64,000 bases of DNA from Brachyspira pilosicoli (GCF_036997485.1 NZ_JAWLPU010000001.1:558001-622000); one strand, 5' to 3'; counted from the first letter of the stretch, positions 1 to 8,255 are shown. A program made the numbers and translations. The notes: generated by a model from the letters alone, not told the origin.

Positions 1-558
1 CATGATGATATAGTTAAATTATTGCTTGATAATGGAAGCGAAATAAATAAAGTTAATAATGTTGGAGCTAATGCTTTATTTTATGCTATAGCTAAGGGCA
101 ATGGAGAAGTGGCTAAAATGCTTCTTGAGAGAAATGCCGATGCCAATGTAGTATCTAGTTATGGATATTACGGCAATATTACAACACTTGCTTTAGCTTC
201 ATCTTTAGGGTTAAATGATATAGTGTCATCACTTTTAATAGGTAAGGCTGACATTAATTATAGAATGGCTGATGGAAGAACTGCTTTAATATGGGCTAGT
301 ATATCTGGTAAGAAAGATATTGTTTTATCATTAATTAATGCTAATGCTGATGTTAATATTAAAGATAATGACGGTAAAACAGCTTTAATGTTTGCAGCAG
401 AGAATGGCGATTATGATTCGGTTCAATATTTACTTGACGGCAATGCAGATTTAAGTATAGTAGATAATTTATCAAAAAATGCTTTAATGTATGCTATGGA
501 AAACGGAAACACTGATATAGTGGATTTAATTACAAAAAGAAGCTTGGTGAAGAAATAA
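1..558 (+). CDS. Ankyrin-repeat protein, 5' end outside the window
   Basis: The reading frame is open from the first base (HDDIVKLLLDNGSEIN...), so the start lies upstream; a TTG at 22 should not be taken as the start. The visible part is about five ankyrin repeats of roughly 33 residues, with recurring LLL.NADVN and DGKTALMFAAENG patterns. Ankyrin repeats bind proteins, but the partner cannot be told from sequence. The protein ends with SLVKK and is followed by a strong hairpin terminator. Two further ankyrin genes lie at 43512 and 44275. The N-terminus is not visible, so export or lipidation cannot be judged. Confidence 0.9.
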   Translation, partial: HDDIVKLLLDNGSEINKVNNVGANALFYAIAKGNGEVAKMLLERNADANVVSSYGYYGNITTLALASSLGLNDIVSSLLIGKADINYRMADGRTALIWASISGKKDIVLSLINANADVNIKDNDGKTALMFAAENGDYDSVQYLLDGNADLSIVDNLSKNALMYAMENGNTDIVDLITKRSLVKK

Positions 559-599
559 TTTATTAAAATATAGAAAGTGTATGGGGTTTGGATTATATA

Positions 600-632
600 A
601 AAAGGCTTTGAACTATATGTTTAAAGCCTTTT
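600..632. terminator. Bidirectional terminator between ankyrin gene and lipoprotein operon
   Basis: AAAAGGCTTT (600-609) pairs perfectly with AAAGCCTTTT (623-632). The stem is A-rich on one side and T-rich on the other, so it can end transcripts from both convergent sides. A near-identical hairpin occurs at 1500-1532. Confidence 0.85.
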
Positions 633-649
633 GTATTGTGTAATTATTA

Positions 650-1057
650 TTATTGTTTTGTAATTGTACCAGTATGAAGTTTGTTGCCATCATCTATACT
701 GTAAGAACCAGTTTTATTATCACTATTAAACATTAATGTTAAAGTTAAAGTTAATGTTGATGTTGAATATGTTAATATTACATCATATGTTTCATTTCCT
801 TTATCCATAGCATTATTGCCATTAAAATCTACTCCTTTAGTATTTACATTTACAGAACCATCTTCTTTTATTGTAATAGTGCCGCTTCCAGTTCCTCCTG
901 TACTACTATCTTCTTTAAAATCCCAAGTACCAGCATGTTTAGCTATGCCTTGAGCAGTCTGTGTTCCATCTCCTGTTTTGTCTGCATTGCTGCAGCTTAC
1001 AGCTAAAACAGTCACTAAAAATAAAACCGAAATTAAACTTAAAAATTTTTTACTCAT
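650..1057 (-). CDS. Small surface lipoprotein, GTW-domain family, paralogue 1
   Basis: This is a 135-residue protein with a lysine-rich start, a hydrophobic segment and a lipobox LAVSC, so it should be lipidated at Cys22 and membrane-anchored. After a short Gly/Asp/Thr-rich linker it has GIAKHAGTWDF and alternating polar/hydrophobic strands, suggesting one small beta-barrel or beta-sandwich domain. AGGAG precedes the ATG. It is the distal gene after the paralogue at 1081-1473, with a gap of about 23 bp, so the two are probably co-transcribed. Threonine/leucine runs (TLTLTLTL) near residue 110 are notable. No function can be assigned. Confidence 0.85.
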   Translation of the reverse strand: MSKKFLSLISVLFLVTVLAVSCSNADKTGDGTQTAQGIAKHAGTWDFKEDSSTGGTGSGTITIKEDGSVNVNTKGVDFNGNNAMDKGNETYDVILTYSTSTLTLTLTLMFNSDNKTGSYSIDDGNKLHTGTITKQ

Positions 1058-1080
1058 ATTTTACTCTCCTTTTTTATATT

Positions 1081-1473
1081 TTATTCATTAATTATTTTTG
1101 ATATAGTTCCTTCTCCAATAAAGTCATCATATATAGTACCAGAATTATCAGATTCAAAAGTAATAGTTACTATAGAAGGATCTACAGTTGAGCCATGTTG
1201 TACATTCATAGTATATTTATTTCCAGAACCTTGTACATTTTCAGCCTTTCTTTCTCCTGCAGTATCTTTTATAATTACTATTCCATTAGTACCTATAATA
1301 ATATCATAAGTAGTCATACCATTATCAAATGTAGCTGTCCAAGTGCCTGCATATTTAGCTATGCCTTCAGGAGTTTGAGTTGTACCGCCGTCACCTGTTT
1401 TGTCTTTATTGCTGCAGCTTATAGTTAAAACACTCATTAAAAATAAAACCAAAATTAATATTTTTTTACTCAT
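1081..1473 (-). CDS. Small surface lipoprotein, GTW-domain family, paralogue 2
   Basis: This 130-residue lipoprotein has signal MSKKILILVLFLMSVLTISC with the lipid-accepting Cys at position 20. The mature part repeats the family pattern GIAKYAGTWTATF followed by beta-rich sequence ending in GEGTISKI. Its closest relatives in view are the neighbours at 650 and 1551. A hairpin at 1500-1532 separates it from the upstream paralogue, so it may have its own promoter in the short gap and then read into the 650-1057 gene. The function is unknown; it is a likely surface antigen. Confidence 0.85.
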   Translation of the reverse strand: MSKKILILVLFLMSVLTISCSNKDKTGDGGTTQTPEGIAKYAGTWTATFDNGMTTYDIIIGTNGIVIIKDTAGERKAENVQGSGNKYTMNVQHGSTVDPSIVTITFESDNSGTIYDDFIGEGTISKIINE

Positions 1474-1499
1474 AATTTCATCCTTTTTTATTTTAAAAT

Positions 1500-1532
1500 A
1501 AAAGGCTTTGAACTAGATGTTTAAAGCCTTTT
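1500..1532 (-). terminator. Terminator between lipoprotein paralogues
   Basis: AAAAGGCTTT (1500-1509) and AAAGCCTTTT (1523-1532) form a 10-bp stem, the same sequence as the hairpin at 600-632. It ends the 1551-2315 transcript. Sharing this hairpin suggests gene and terminator were duplicated together. Confidence 0.8.
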
Positions 1533-1550
1533 AATTTTTAAATTAAATAT

Positions 1551-2315
1551 TTATTGTTTTTGTTTAGACATATTACCACTTCCACTACTTTCAGGGTTAT
1601 CAGATATAGATAGAGTGAAACTTCCACTATTATCATTAATAAATTTCAAAGTGAGAATATATACACTGCTATCTGGACCATTTGGTGTAAATTTAACCTC
1701 ATATATTTCATTACCTTTGTCTGTAATATCGTTAATTGATGTCTGTTGTTCTGCTCCAATATTAAGGTCTATAGTACCATCATTTTTTATTGTCATAGTC
1801 ATATTAGCTTGTCCTTGTTGCTGATTAGGAGTAAGTGTCCAAGTACCTTCATAATACCATAAACCTTTGTTTCCGCCATTTTGTTTTCTTATAATTCCAG
1901 TTCCCCAAAATTCAGAACTATCAGTTATAGTACCTGAAGTTCCATCATTAAATGTAATTGTTATAGTATCATTTTCATCTGAAATACGCTTTATTTTCAT
2001 AGTATATGTATTTCCATTTTCTGTTATATCTGTAGCTTCTTTTTTAGTGAGTGAACCATCATCTATAGTTACTGTTCCATCATTACCTATAATAACCTCA
2101 TAACTATTAACATCACTAAATTTAGCTGTCCAAGTGCCTGCATATTTTGCTATGCCTTGAGGAGTTGGAGTTGTACCGCCGTCACCTGTTCCGCCTGTGC
2201 CGCCATTTCCGCTATTATTATCACCGCTTCCTGTTTTATTTGCATTGCTGCAGCTTAAAACAAGAATACTGCTCAAAAACAATATACTAACCAACCTTAA
2301 AACTCTTTTACTCAT
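1551..2315 (-). CDS. Two-domain surface lipoprotein, GTW-domain family, paralogue 3
   Basis: This is a 254-residue lipoprotein with lipobox LVLSC and a Gly-rich linker (GDNNSGNGGTGGTGDGG) before the first family domain, which starts at GIAKYAGTWTAKF. A second copy of the domain follows after IIRKQNGGNKG, starting LWYYEGTWTLTPN, so the protein is an internal duplication of the single-domain neighbours. AGGAG precedes the ATG. Upstream on this strand is a TTGAAA-17-TATATT promoter-like pair. It is probably exposed on the cell surface; its ligand is unknown. Confidence 0.85.
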   Translation of the reverse strand: MSKRVLRLVSILFLSSILVLSCSNANKTGSGDNNSGNGGTGGTGDGGTTPTPQGIAKYAGTWTAKFSDVNSYEVIIGNDGTVTIDDGSLTKKEATDITENGNTYTMKIKRISDENDTITITFNDGTSGTITDSSEFWGTGIIRKQNGGNKGLWYYEGTWTLTPNQQQGQANMTMTIKNDGTIDLNIGAEQQTSINDITDKGNEIYEVKFTPNGPDSSVYILTLKFINDNSGSFTLSISDNPESSGSGNMSKQKQ

Positions 2316-2435
2316 ATTTTACTCTCCTTTCTTACTTTTATTAAATATAACAAAAATAAATCATTTTTTCAAATTAATTTTTATTATAATTCCTTATATT
2401 TAATACTTATATTATATATAAAAAAATGGATTATT

Positions 2436-2906
2436 ATGAATAAATACAGCAAAAAAACAGAAATCAAAATATATAATTTTATAAAAAAAAATAACCCGAC
2501 AATCGAAGAAATAGCTAATGAATTAAATATAAGCTATGATAAATTAAAAAGCTATATCAATAAATCTAGTAAAAAATATAAGAAAACTCTAATAAAAAAA
2601 ATTAGAAAAGCAAAAGATGAATATTTTATTGACGCTAAAATAAAAATAGAAAATGCATTAATAAAAAAGTCATTAGGATATTATAGCAAGGATATTATAA
2701 AAGAAATAAAAATAGATAAAGAAGGCAATGAGTCTAAAACAAAAAAAATAGTTTATAAATATAATCCGCCAAGCGAAAGAGCAATAATAGTTTTTCTTGA
2801 ATTATTAAAAAAGCGCAATGATAAAAGATTAGAATATATAAGAAAAAAAATAGAAGAGAAAGAAGATAATAATAGAATTAATATAAGAGTAGGGTTTAAT
2901 AATTAA
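2436..2906 (+). CDS. Phage terminase small subunit-like protein
   Basis: This 156-residue very basic protein starts with a helix-turn-helix-like segment (TIEEIANELNISYDKLKSYI) typical of DNA-recognising small terminase subunits. A middle part (ALIKKSLGYYSKDII) and a C-terminal NPPSERAIIVFLELLKKR match the usual small-terminase pattern. Small subunits bind the packaging site and load the large subunit. Here the large subunit (3537-4904) is 630 bp away, separated by an antisense lipoprotein gene and a small inverted-repeat element, instead of adjacent as in phages. Lys and Ile are very frequent. The family call rests on pattern, not on a search. Confidence 0.65.
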   Translation: MNKYSKKTEIKIYNFIKKNNPTIEEIANELNISYDKLKSYINKSSKKYKKTLIKKIRKAKDEYFIDAKIKIENALIKKSLGYYSKDIIKEIKIDKEGNESKTKKIVYKYNPPSERAIIVFLELLKKRNDKRLEYIRKKIEEKEDNNRINIRVGFNN

Positions 2907-2910
2907 TAAA

Positions 2911-2939
2911 AAACCTATGCTAAAGAACAGCATAGGTTT
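2911..2939 (-). terminator. Terminator of the 2986-3294 lipoprotein gene
   Basis: AAACCTATGCT (2911-2921) and AGCATAGGTTT (2929-2939) form a perfect 11-bp stem with a 7-nt loop. On the minus strand it is followed by TTTATTAATT, so it best serves the leftward lipoprotein gene, although it may also help end the rightward terminase transcript. Confidence 0.8.
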
Positions 2940-2985
2940 AAAAAGGGACGAAAGAAAATAATTTGTATATAATATTATAGAAATA

Positions 2986-3294
2986 TTATTTTACCCTAGC
3001 ACCTTTACCTCTTACTCTTAATTTTGTAGAGAAACCAGATTTTACAATCTCATATCTAGGCATAATTAAAAAATCATAATTTGTATCTTTCAATGCTTCT
3101 GCTATAAGCTGTTCTTTCAAAGTTTCATCTCCAGAATCATATGGAAGCTCTGCTGTTAAAACTTCACCTACTACAATATCATCTCCTGTAAGCTGCAAAC
3201 TTTGAGGTATATTATCTACAGTTGCTATTGTTGAACAAGATAAAAAAACTAAAGCAAATAATACTGCTGCGGCAACATAAAAAGATTTTTTCAT
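2986..3294 (-). CDS. Small lipoprotein of unknown function
   Basis: This 102-residue protein has signal peptide MKKSFYVAAAVLFALVFLSC with the lipobox at FLSC. The mature part (DDIVVGEVLTAELP, then EALKDTNYDFLIMPRYEI) resembles small TRL/DUF6567-like lipoproteins, in which a short alpha/beta domain follows the anchor; that family call is tentative. AGGAG precedes the ATG. The gene lies antisense between the two terminase-like genes, so it either inserted there or the phage genes were split around it. A 10-bp palindrome lies upstream at 3354-3384. Confidence 0.75.
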   Translation of the reverse strand: MKKSFYVAAAVLFALVFLSCSTIATVDNIPQSLQLTGDDIVVGEVLTAELPYDSGDETLKEQLIAEALKDTNYDFLIMPRYEIVKSGFSTKLRVRGKGARVK

Positions 3295-3353
3295 TTATAT
3301 ATCTCCTATTCTTTTGTTTTTTTGAATTATATAAAATTTTCTAAAAAGTTGAT

Positions 3354-3384
3354 TTGAAGTATTAAAAAAAATTAAATACTTCAA
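3354..3384. promoter_or_regulatory. Perfect inverted repeat upstream of lipoprotein gene
   Basis: TTGAAGTATT (3354-3363) and AATACTTCAA (3375-3384) are perfect inverted arms around an 11-nt A/T spacer. It lies just upstream of a TATAAT-like element for the leftward lipoprotein gene. It could be an operator or a hairpin; no regulator is identifiable. Confidence 0.4.
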
Positions 3385-3404
3385 AAAAAAATTAGTTTTT
3401 TGTT

Positions 3405-3488
3405 AACGCACGGTAAGCATAGTTTATAAATAAAACAAATTTTGCTTAATAATTAAATTTATGTTTTTTTATTTTCACACCGTGCGTA
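3405..3488. repeat. Small intergenic inverted-repeat element, copy 1
   Basis: The ends ACGCACGGT (3406-3414) and ACCGTGCGT (3479-3487) are perfect inverted copies flanking about 64 bp of A/T-rich DNA. The left end continues as AAGC and the right end is preceded by TTTTCAC. Similar elements occur at 18767-18847 and 23477-23565. The size and terminal inverted repeats resemble a miniature mobile element. It sits directly upstream of the large terminase gene. Confidence 0.65.
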
Positions 3489-3536
3489 TAAGATTTCTTA
3501 TAATTACTTATAATTTTTACACATTTGAGACAATTT

Positions 3537-4904
3537 ATGAATATTGATATAAACATTTTAAAACCTTTTGAAAAATGGATTAACACTGAAAAACGACTAA
3601 AAATAGCATTCGGCGGACGAGGCGGCGGAAAAAGTGAATCTATTGCAAGAATATTAATAGCTAAAAGCTTTGAAATTAATGGAGTGATATTATGTGCGAG
3701 AGAGATTCAAAAATCTATTTCATACTCAACCTACCCTCTTCTTATAAGCATTATAAAAGAACTCAATTTAAATGAATTTTTTATAGTAAAAAGAAATGAG
3801 ATAATAAATAAAATTACAAACTCTAAGTTTATATTTTTAGGAATTAGAGAATGTTCTATAGAAGAGATTAAATCTATTTATAATGTAAGAATATGTTTTA
3901 TAGAAGAAGCCCAAACTCTCACACAAAGAAGTTATGAAATATTAGAGCCTTCCATAAGGGCAGATAAAAGTGAAATATGGCTTGCATTTAATCCCCGTTT
4001 TGAAACTGATTTTATTTATAGGGTTGTAAGTCAATTTAATTTAGATAATAAGGTTTATAGAGATAAAACAAACAAAGAGTATTATTATAAAGAATATGAA
4101 GATTCTAATATATTAATTACTTTTATTAACTATGACGGCAATTATTATTTTAGCGAAATATTAAATAAATCAAGATTATCCACATTAAAACTTATGCCAA
4201 AAATGTATGAACATATATGGCTTGGCAAAATTAAAAATAAACAAGGAAAAGTTTTTTTATATTCAAAATTAAAGTTCTATGATGAAAATAAAGAAAGAGA
4301 GAAAATATATTCTTATGAGCATAAAGCAATAGTAGACCCTGCATTTGGTGAGTATAATTGTTTTACTGCTGTTATAGTTTATACGCAAATAGGTAACGAT
4401 ATTTACTTGATAGACAGCGGGCTAATGCGTAATGATTCAAACTCAACAACTGATGAAGGCATCACAAATTTTTTAGTAAGCAGAAATGTAAAAAAAATAT
4501 TCTGCGAAAGTAATTTTGCTCAAAAGGAATTAGTAAAAAGACTTGAGAAACATTTTGAAGTAACGCCTTTTTTTGTGCATAAAAATAAAATAGAGAGAAT
4601 AGTAAATGCAAGTTATGTGATATATGAAAGAGTATATTTTCCTATAGGCTGGCAGGAAGTACCTGATGGTTCTGACACAGATAAATGGCTTCAAACAAAT
4701 AACGGACGCGGATATATAGCTCTTCGTCAATTGCTTAATTTTGATGATTCTATAACCAATATTAAAGGAGATGTTTTTAGTTATTTGGATTTTCCAGATG
4801 CTTTATCAAGCTTAATAAGTTTTGGAATGGAAGAGACAGAAGATAATGAAAAAATTGAAGAGGATAAAGATAATAGTTTGATGGATTTTATTTTTGGGAA
4901 TTAA
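3537..4904 (+). CDS. Phage terminase large subunit (PBSX/Terminase_3 type)
   Basis: This is the packaging motor ATPase and nuclease of tailed phages and gene transfer agents. Walker A GGRGGGKS is at residues 26-33, Walker B with adjacent glutamate (ICFIEEAQ) at about 119-126, and the coupling segment LAFNPRFETDFIYR follows. The RNase H-like nuclease begins with AIVDPAFGEYN near residue 260, with further acidic segments KIFCESNFAQKEL and YLDFPDALSSL. At 455 residues it is full length and every expected motif is intact. ATG 3537 is preferred over an in-frame TTG at 3525 because GAG lies a few bases before the ATG. No head, portal or capsid gene is adjacent. Confidence 0.9.
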   Translation: MNIDINILKPFEKWINTEKRLKIAFGGRGGGKSESIARILIAKSFEINGVILCAREIQKSISYSTYPLLISIIKELNLNEFFIVKRNEIINKITNSKFIFLGIRECSIEEIKSIYNVRICFIEEAQTLTQRSYEILEPSIRADKSEIWLAFNPRFETDFIYRVVSQFNLDNKVYRDKTNKEYYYKEYEDSNILITFINYDGNYYFSEILNKSRLSTLKLMPKMYEHIWLGKIKNKQGKVFLYSKLKFYDENKEREKIYSYEHKAIVDPAFGEYNCFTAVIVYTQIGNDIYLIDSGLMRNDSNSTTDEGITNFLVSRNVKKIFCESNFAQKELVKRLEKHFEVTPFFVHKNKIERIVNASYVIYERVYFPIGWQEVPDGSDTDKWLQTNNGRGYIALRQLLNFDDSITNIKGDVFSYLDFPDALSSLISFGMEETEDNEKIEEDKDNSLMDFIFGN

Positions 4905-4919
4905 TTTTTTATAAATTTT

Positions 4920-5325
4920 TTGTTGTTTTTTCCCGCATCAAAAAGTGCAAGTTCTATAGTTTTATAAGTATTCTAACTTCATATATAATAGTTTTTTATT
5001 CAACTTTTACCGCCGCAAAAAGTTGCAAAAAGTGCCAACATTTTAACTATATATGTTGGAATATAATTAAATATAAAAAATAATACCATATGTTTTCAGA
5101 TATACTTCATAAAAATGCAGCCTTTTTGCTTCTTTGTGGCAACAAAAGAAGTGGGGTGCGGGGCAAAGCCCTGCAAATATTTTAGTTAAACAAATAATTT
5201 TTTATATTAATGTATGTTTTGTTTTATTCAACTTTTTCCCGCAGCTACGCGGTGCGGACTTCGTCAAAGAACCAAAAAGTGCGAGTCTTATAACTTTATA
5301 TCTTTGGAATATGTAAAACTAAAAT
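4920..5325 (+). repeat. Composite intergenic repeat, locus 1
   Basis: The gene-free gap 4905-5366 holds A-type boxes (CAACTTTT...CCGCCGC, AAAAAGTTGCAAAAAGTG) near 4999-5036 and 5227-5284. A C-type box (AATGCAGCCTTTTTGCTTC ... AAAAGAAGTGGGGTGCGGGG) lies near 5114-5175, with A/T spacers resembling TTGGAATATGT between. The same modules recur at seven other gaps in the window. Open frames across this stretch follow the repeat and do not look like a gene. Confidence 0.8.
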
Positions 5326-5366
5326 AATATCTACATCTTGTAAATATATATAAAAAAGGAGCATAT

Positions 5367-6476
5367 ATGGATAATAATTTAAACTATATAAAAGAAATGA
5401 ATGAAGAGCTTATTAAAACTCAAACTTATATAGGCAGTATTAATAATGCTATCGGTGTTGAATTAAAAGAAAGTTCTAATGTTGCTGCTGACTCTATTAA
5501 TTTAATTAAAGAAAATATAAACAAAATAGATATAAAAAGTTTCTCTTCTGATATTAATAGTATACTTTCAAGCACATCAACTTTGTACGGAAGTATATCA
5601 TCAAGTTTTTTTTCATTTTTTGATTATGACTTGAGTATTTATGACAATGCTATAAATGATGCAAAACAAAAGCTTGAAGAGTTTAATAATTATCAAAATG
5701 AACTTAGAGAAAGCAACAAAGAAAAAGAAGAAGAGTATTATAATGATTTTTTAGCTCGCTTAGATGAGGAATTAGAACTTGCTATAGAAAATGATGATTT
5801 GATGAGTGCTGAGGCTATAAGAATAAAAAAAGAAGAAATAGCAAAAAAAAGAGAAGAAGAAAATAAATTATTATTATTAGAAAAAGAAAAGAATGAACAA
5901 AAAGAATTATTAGAGAGAAACTTAGCAGAGGCTGAATATAAAAAAGATTATGCTAAATGGGAAAATGAAGTAAAATTAGCGGAGATGGAAAAAAGTAAGG
6001 CTATTGCCGATGCTGTATTAATACCTTCTCTTGCAATAGCAAAGTCTGCATTAGGTGTTGCTACTTCTTTTGCTGAGGGAGGTTTGGTTGGTTTTGCTGC
6101 AGGGTTGGCTGTTTCTGCTACAACTATTGCTTCTGCTGTTTCTGCTGCTTCTGGAATAGTATCTTCAACAAATGCTTTAGACAGTGTAAAATCTAATCCC
6201 CCTACCCCTCCAAAGTTTGCTTTTGGCACTACAGGTTACACTATACCAGAGGGAGGTACTGCTATAGTTGGAGAGATGGGGGCTGAACTTGTTAGAAATA
6301 ATGGAGGTAAAATCACCGTTCAAAGTAATGCACAATTAAATGATAATTATAATTCAAAAGATGGTATGCATATAGAAAATGTGATTTTTAATGTATCTCA
6401 AGTATTAACAGAAGAAGAAGTTTATAAGTATATGAATGATTATAAATATAGAAACTCACAAATGTATGTAAGATAA
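5367..6476 (+). CDS. Phage tail tape-measure-like protein
   Basis: This 369-residue protein starts after a good AGGAG. Residues about 100-215 are a long charged coiled coil (KEEEYYNDFLARLDEELE..., EKEKNEQKELLERNL). A hydrophobic Ala/Gly-rich region follows at about 215-265 (FAEGGLVGFAAGLAVSAT). The C-terminal part has FAFGTTGYTIPEGG and AIVGEMGAELV, matching the conserved tail end of tape-measure proteins (VGExGxEL pattern). Tape measures set tail length and help DNA entry. It is shorter than usual for the family, so it may be a trimmed tail protein. It fits with the upstream terminase genes as part of a dispersed phage-like set. Confidence 0.7.
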   Translation: MDNNLNYIKEMNEELIKTQTYIGSINNAIGVELKESSNVAADSINLIKENINKIDIKSFSSDINSILSSTSTLYGSISSSFFSFFDYDLSIYDNAINDAKQKLEEFNNYQNELRESNKEKEEEYYNDFLARLDEELELAIENDDLMSAEAIRIKKEEIAKKREEENKLLLLEKEKNEQKELLERNLAEAEYKKDYAKWENEVKLAEMEKSKAIADAVLIPSLAIAKSALGVATSFAEGGLVGFAAGLAVSATTIASAVSAASGIVSSTNALDSVKSNPPTPPKFAFGTTGYTIPEGGTAIVGEMGAELVRNNGGKITVQSNAQLNDNYNSKDGMHIENVIFNVSQVLTEEEVYKYMNDYKYRNSQMYVR

Positions 6477-6650
6477 TTAATAAAATAATATATATAAAGT
6501 ATTAAAATATATTATTTAATTTTGAAGCATAAGCAATTTTATATTATGTTAATTTGAATAAAAAATCACAAAAAAGTTTTACAAAATGCATTTTTTCCTG
6601 TTTTTTATAGACAAATTGTAGGTTTTGTCCTAAATTTATCAAAAATCATA

Positions 6651-6678
6651 TTGACATTTTCTAAAAATTCCATATATT
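6651..6678 (+). promoter_or_regulatory. Promoter of the variable surface protein gene
   Basis: TTGACA (6651-6656), a 16-bp spacer and TATATT (6673-6678). Transcription would start near 6685, giving a leader of about 100 nt. The rest of the 6477-6788 gap is A/T-rich without other recognisable features. Confidence 0.75.
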
Positions 6679-6739
6679 TAAAGCTATGAGTAATTAGTTC
6701 TCTTAAGTGAGGACATTTTCATTTATTTTTTGTTTTAGG

Positions 6740-6764
6740 AGTTAATGCCCTAATGGGTGTAACT
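6740..6764 (+). promoter_or_regulatory. Hairpin in the surface-protein leader
   Basis: AGTTA...CCC (6740-6750) pairs with GGG...TAACT (6755-6764). It lies between two TTTAGGAG ribosome-binding-like sequences (near 6736-6741 and 6776-6781). An in-frame ATG at 6753 sits in its loop. Confidence 0.4.
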
Positions 6765-6788
6765 ATAAAAAAATTTAGGAGAAAAAAA

Positions 6789-7964
6789 ATGAAAAAGGTT
6801 TTATTAACCGCTATGGCTTTATTGACTATAGCAAGCACATCAGTATTTGGTATGTACGGTGCAGATTCTGATTGGATTGATTTCCTTGTACACGGTAATC
6901 AATTAAGAGCAAGAATGAATCAATTTGGATTCGTTTTAGGTAACGATATGATTAGAGGTACATTTGGTCTTAATTCTGAAGGTACTACTTTAGGTGCTAT
7001 AATGAATACTACTACAGTTACTCCAAATGGTGGAACTACTAAACAATTCTTTAATTTCCTTCCTACAGTTTCTGCAGGTATAGGTTATACTTCTGATGTA
7101 TTTGGTATTGGTCTTGGTTATAACTATACATATAAACATGATGTTGTACCAGCTCAAACTAAAAATGGTTATGGTCTAAGCATACACACTCCTGTATTAG
7201 CTATAAACGCTATGAATGACAGCTTAAGAATAGCTATACCTGTACAAATAGCTATGAAAAATGGTGATATACCTAATGTTTCAGATAGCACAAAATATAT
7301 GGGTATAAGCATGGACCCACAAATTAGATACTATACTGGCATTGAAGCTATCAATGAAATAAGACTTTATGTTTATTATGGTATGAATCAATATACTGGT
7401 CAAGATGGTACAAAACAAACAGCTTCTTCATTTGGTTTTGAATTAAGACCATATTTTGGTGCTACAGTAGGCGATGTTGCTCTTAAACCTTTTGTTAAAA
7501 TTGGTTATGACACTGCTTTAGATGCTAAAGGTAAATCTACTGCTGTTCCTGCTTCTACTAGAGTATCATCTAGTTCAGTTGTTTATTATAGTGCACCTGT
7601 AGCTGGAGATACTACAACTGTTACTTATGATTCTAACCCTTGGGAATTAAGATTAATTCCTACTTTAGGTTTATCTGCTAACAGCGATATAGTTTCTCTT
7701 TACTTAGAAGCTGGTGTAGGTTATGTTGCTAATGATACAGGTCGCAAATTGGATGCTGGAAGATATGGAATAACACATAAATTAGGTTGGAGCTCTTACG
7801 GTGAGATTTATATCACTCCTGTTAAAGATTTGGAATGGTATTTCGAAGCTGAAATTGGTAACTATAATTTAGATAATCTTGAGACTGCTGGAACTATTGG
7901 AGGAGATTTTAACGTTCAGTTCAATGCTTCTACTGGTATTACTTGGTATTTACCTGCTCTATAA
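6789..7964 (+). CDS. Variable surface protein, Serpulina_VSP family
   Basis: This 391-residue outer-membrane protein has the Brachyspira Vsp pattern. The signal peptide MKKVLLTAMALLTIASTSVFG is followed by MYGADSDWIDFLVHGNQLRA, then repeated amphipathic strands (GIGYTSDVFGIGLGYNYTY) and a C-terminal TGITWYLPAL. Members of this family are abundant antigenic proteins of the outer membrane in B. hyodysenteriae and relatives. ATG 6789 is chosen because AGGAG lies 7 bases upstream and a signal peptide starts there; an in-frame ATG at 6753 with its own upstream TAGGAG would add 12 basic residues. It is a single-gene unit with its own promoter and strong terminator. Codon use is typical of a highly expressed gene. 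Confidence 0.92.
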   Translation: MKKVLLTAMALLTIASTSVFGMYGADSDWIDFLVHGNQLRARMNQFGFVLGNDMIRGTFGLNSEGTTLGAIMNTTTVTPNGGTTKQFFNFLPTVSAGIGYTSDVFGIGLGYNYTYKHDVVPAQTKNGYGLSIHTPVLAINAMNDSLRIAIPVQIAMKNGDIPNVSDSTKYMGISMDPQIRYYTGIEAINEIRLYVYYGMNQYTGQDGTKQTASSFGFELRPYFGATVGDVALKPFVKIGYDTALDAKGKSTAVPASTRVSSSSVVYYSAPVAGDTTTVTYDSNPWELRLIPTLGLSANSDIVSLYLEAGVGYVANDTGRKLDAGRYGITHKLGWSSYGEIYITPVKDLEWYFEAEIGNYNLDNLETAGTIGGDFNVQFNASTGITWYLPAL

Positions 7965-7989
7965 TAGAGTATTAAAAGCTTAAAAAGAC

Positions 7990-8019
7990 AAGGGGGGCTT
8001 GATTGCGCCTCCCTTTTTT
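7990..8019 (+). terminator. Strong terminator of the surface protein gene
   Basis: AAGGGGGGC (7990-7998) pairs with GCCTCCCTT (8007-8015), including one G-U pair, followed by a run of T. It is among the most GC-rich terminators in the window, fitting a highly transcribed gene. Confidence 0.9.
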
Positions 8020-8024
8020 ATTGC

Positions 8025-8255
8025 ATAAAGTGCAAGTGTTTTGGCTTTATATGTTTAGAATATGTAAATCTAAAACAATATATATTTTATATATATAAAA
8101 AGTTGGGATTAATGAAATGCAGTCTTTTTGGTTCTTTGTGCCACGTCTTACCTAAAGGTACTTCCTAGGGTCGCCGACACTCCCTTCGGTCGCAAAAGAA
8201 GTTGGGTACACCCTATAGACACGCTTCGCAGGCTGGATAGCCACCGAAATATAAA
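8025..8255 (+). repeat. Composite intergenic repeat, locus 2
   Basis: It starts with AAAGTGCAAGTG, then a spacer with TTTAGAATATGTAAA, then a C-type box (AATGCAGTCTTTTTGGTTC). The C box is split by GC-rich inserts (ACCTAAAGGTACTTCC, CGCCGACACTCCCTTCGGTCG, ACGCTTCGCAGG). The inserts differ from those at other loci although the flanking box is shared. Confidence 0.75.

Noticed and set aside
5134-5316. A 60-codon open frame reading through repeat locus 1
   Set aside because: It runs across C and A boxes of the composite repeat, has no ribosome binding site, and equivalent boxes elsewhere do not keep the same frame.
2436-6476. A complete prophage
   Set aside because: Only terminase-like and tape-measure-like genes are present. 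No portal, capsid, integrase, lysis genes or attachment sites were seen.
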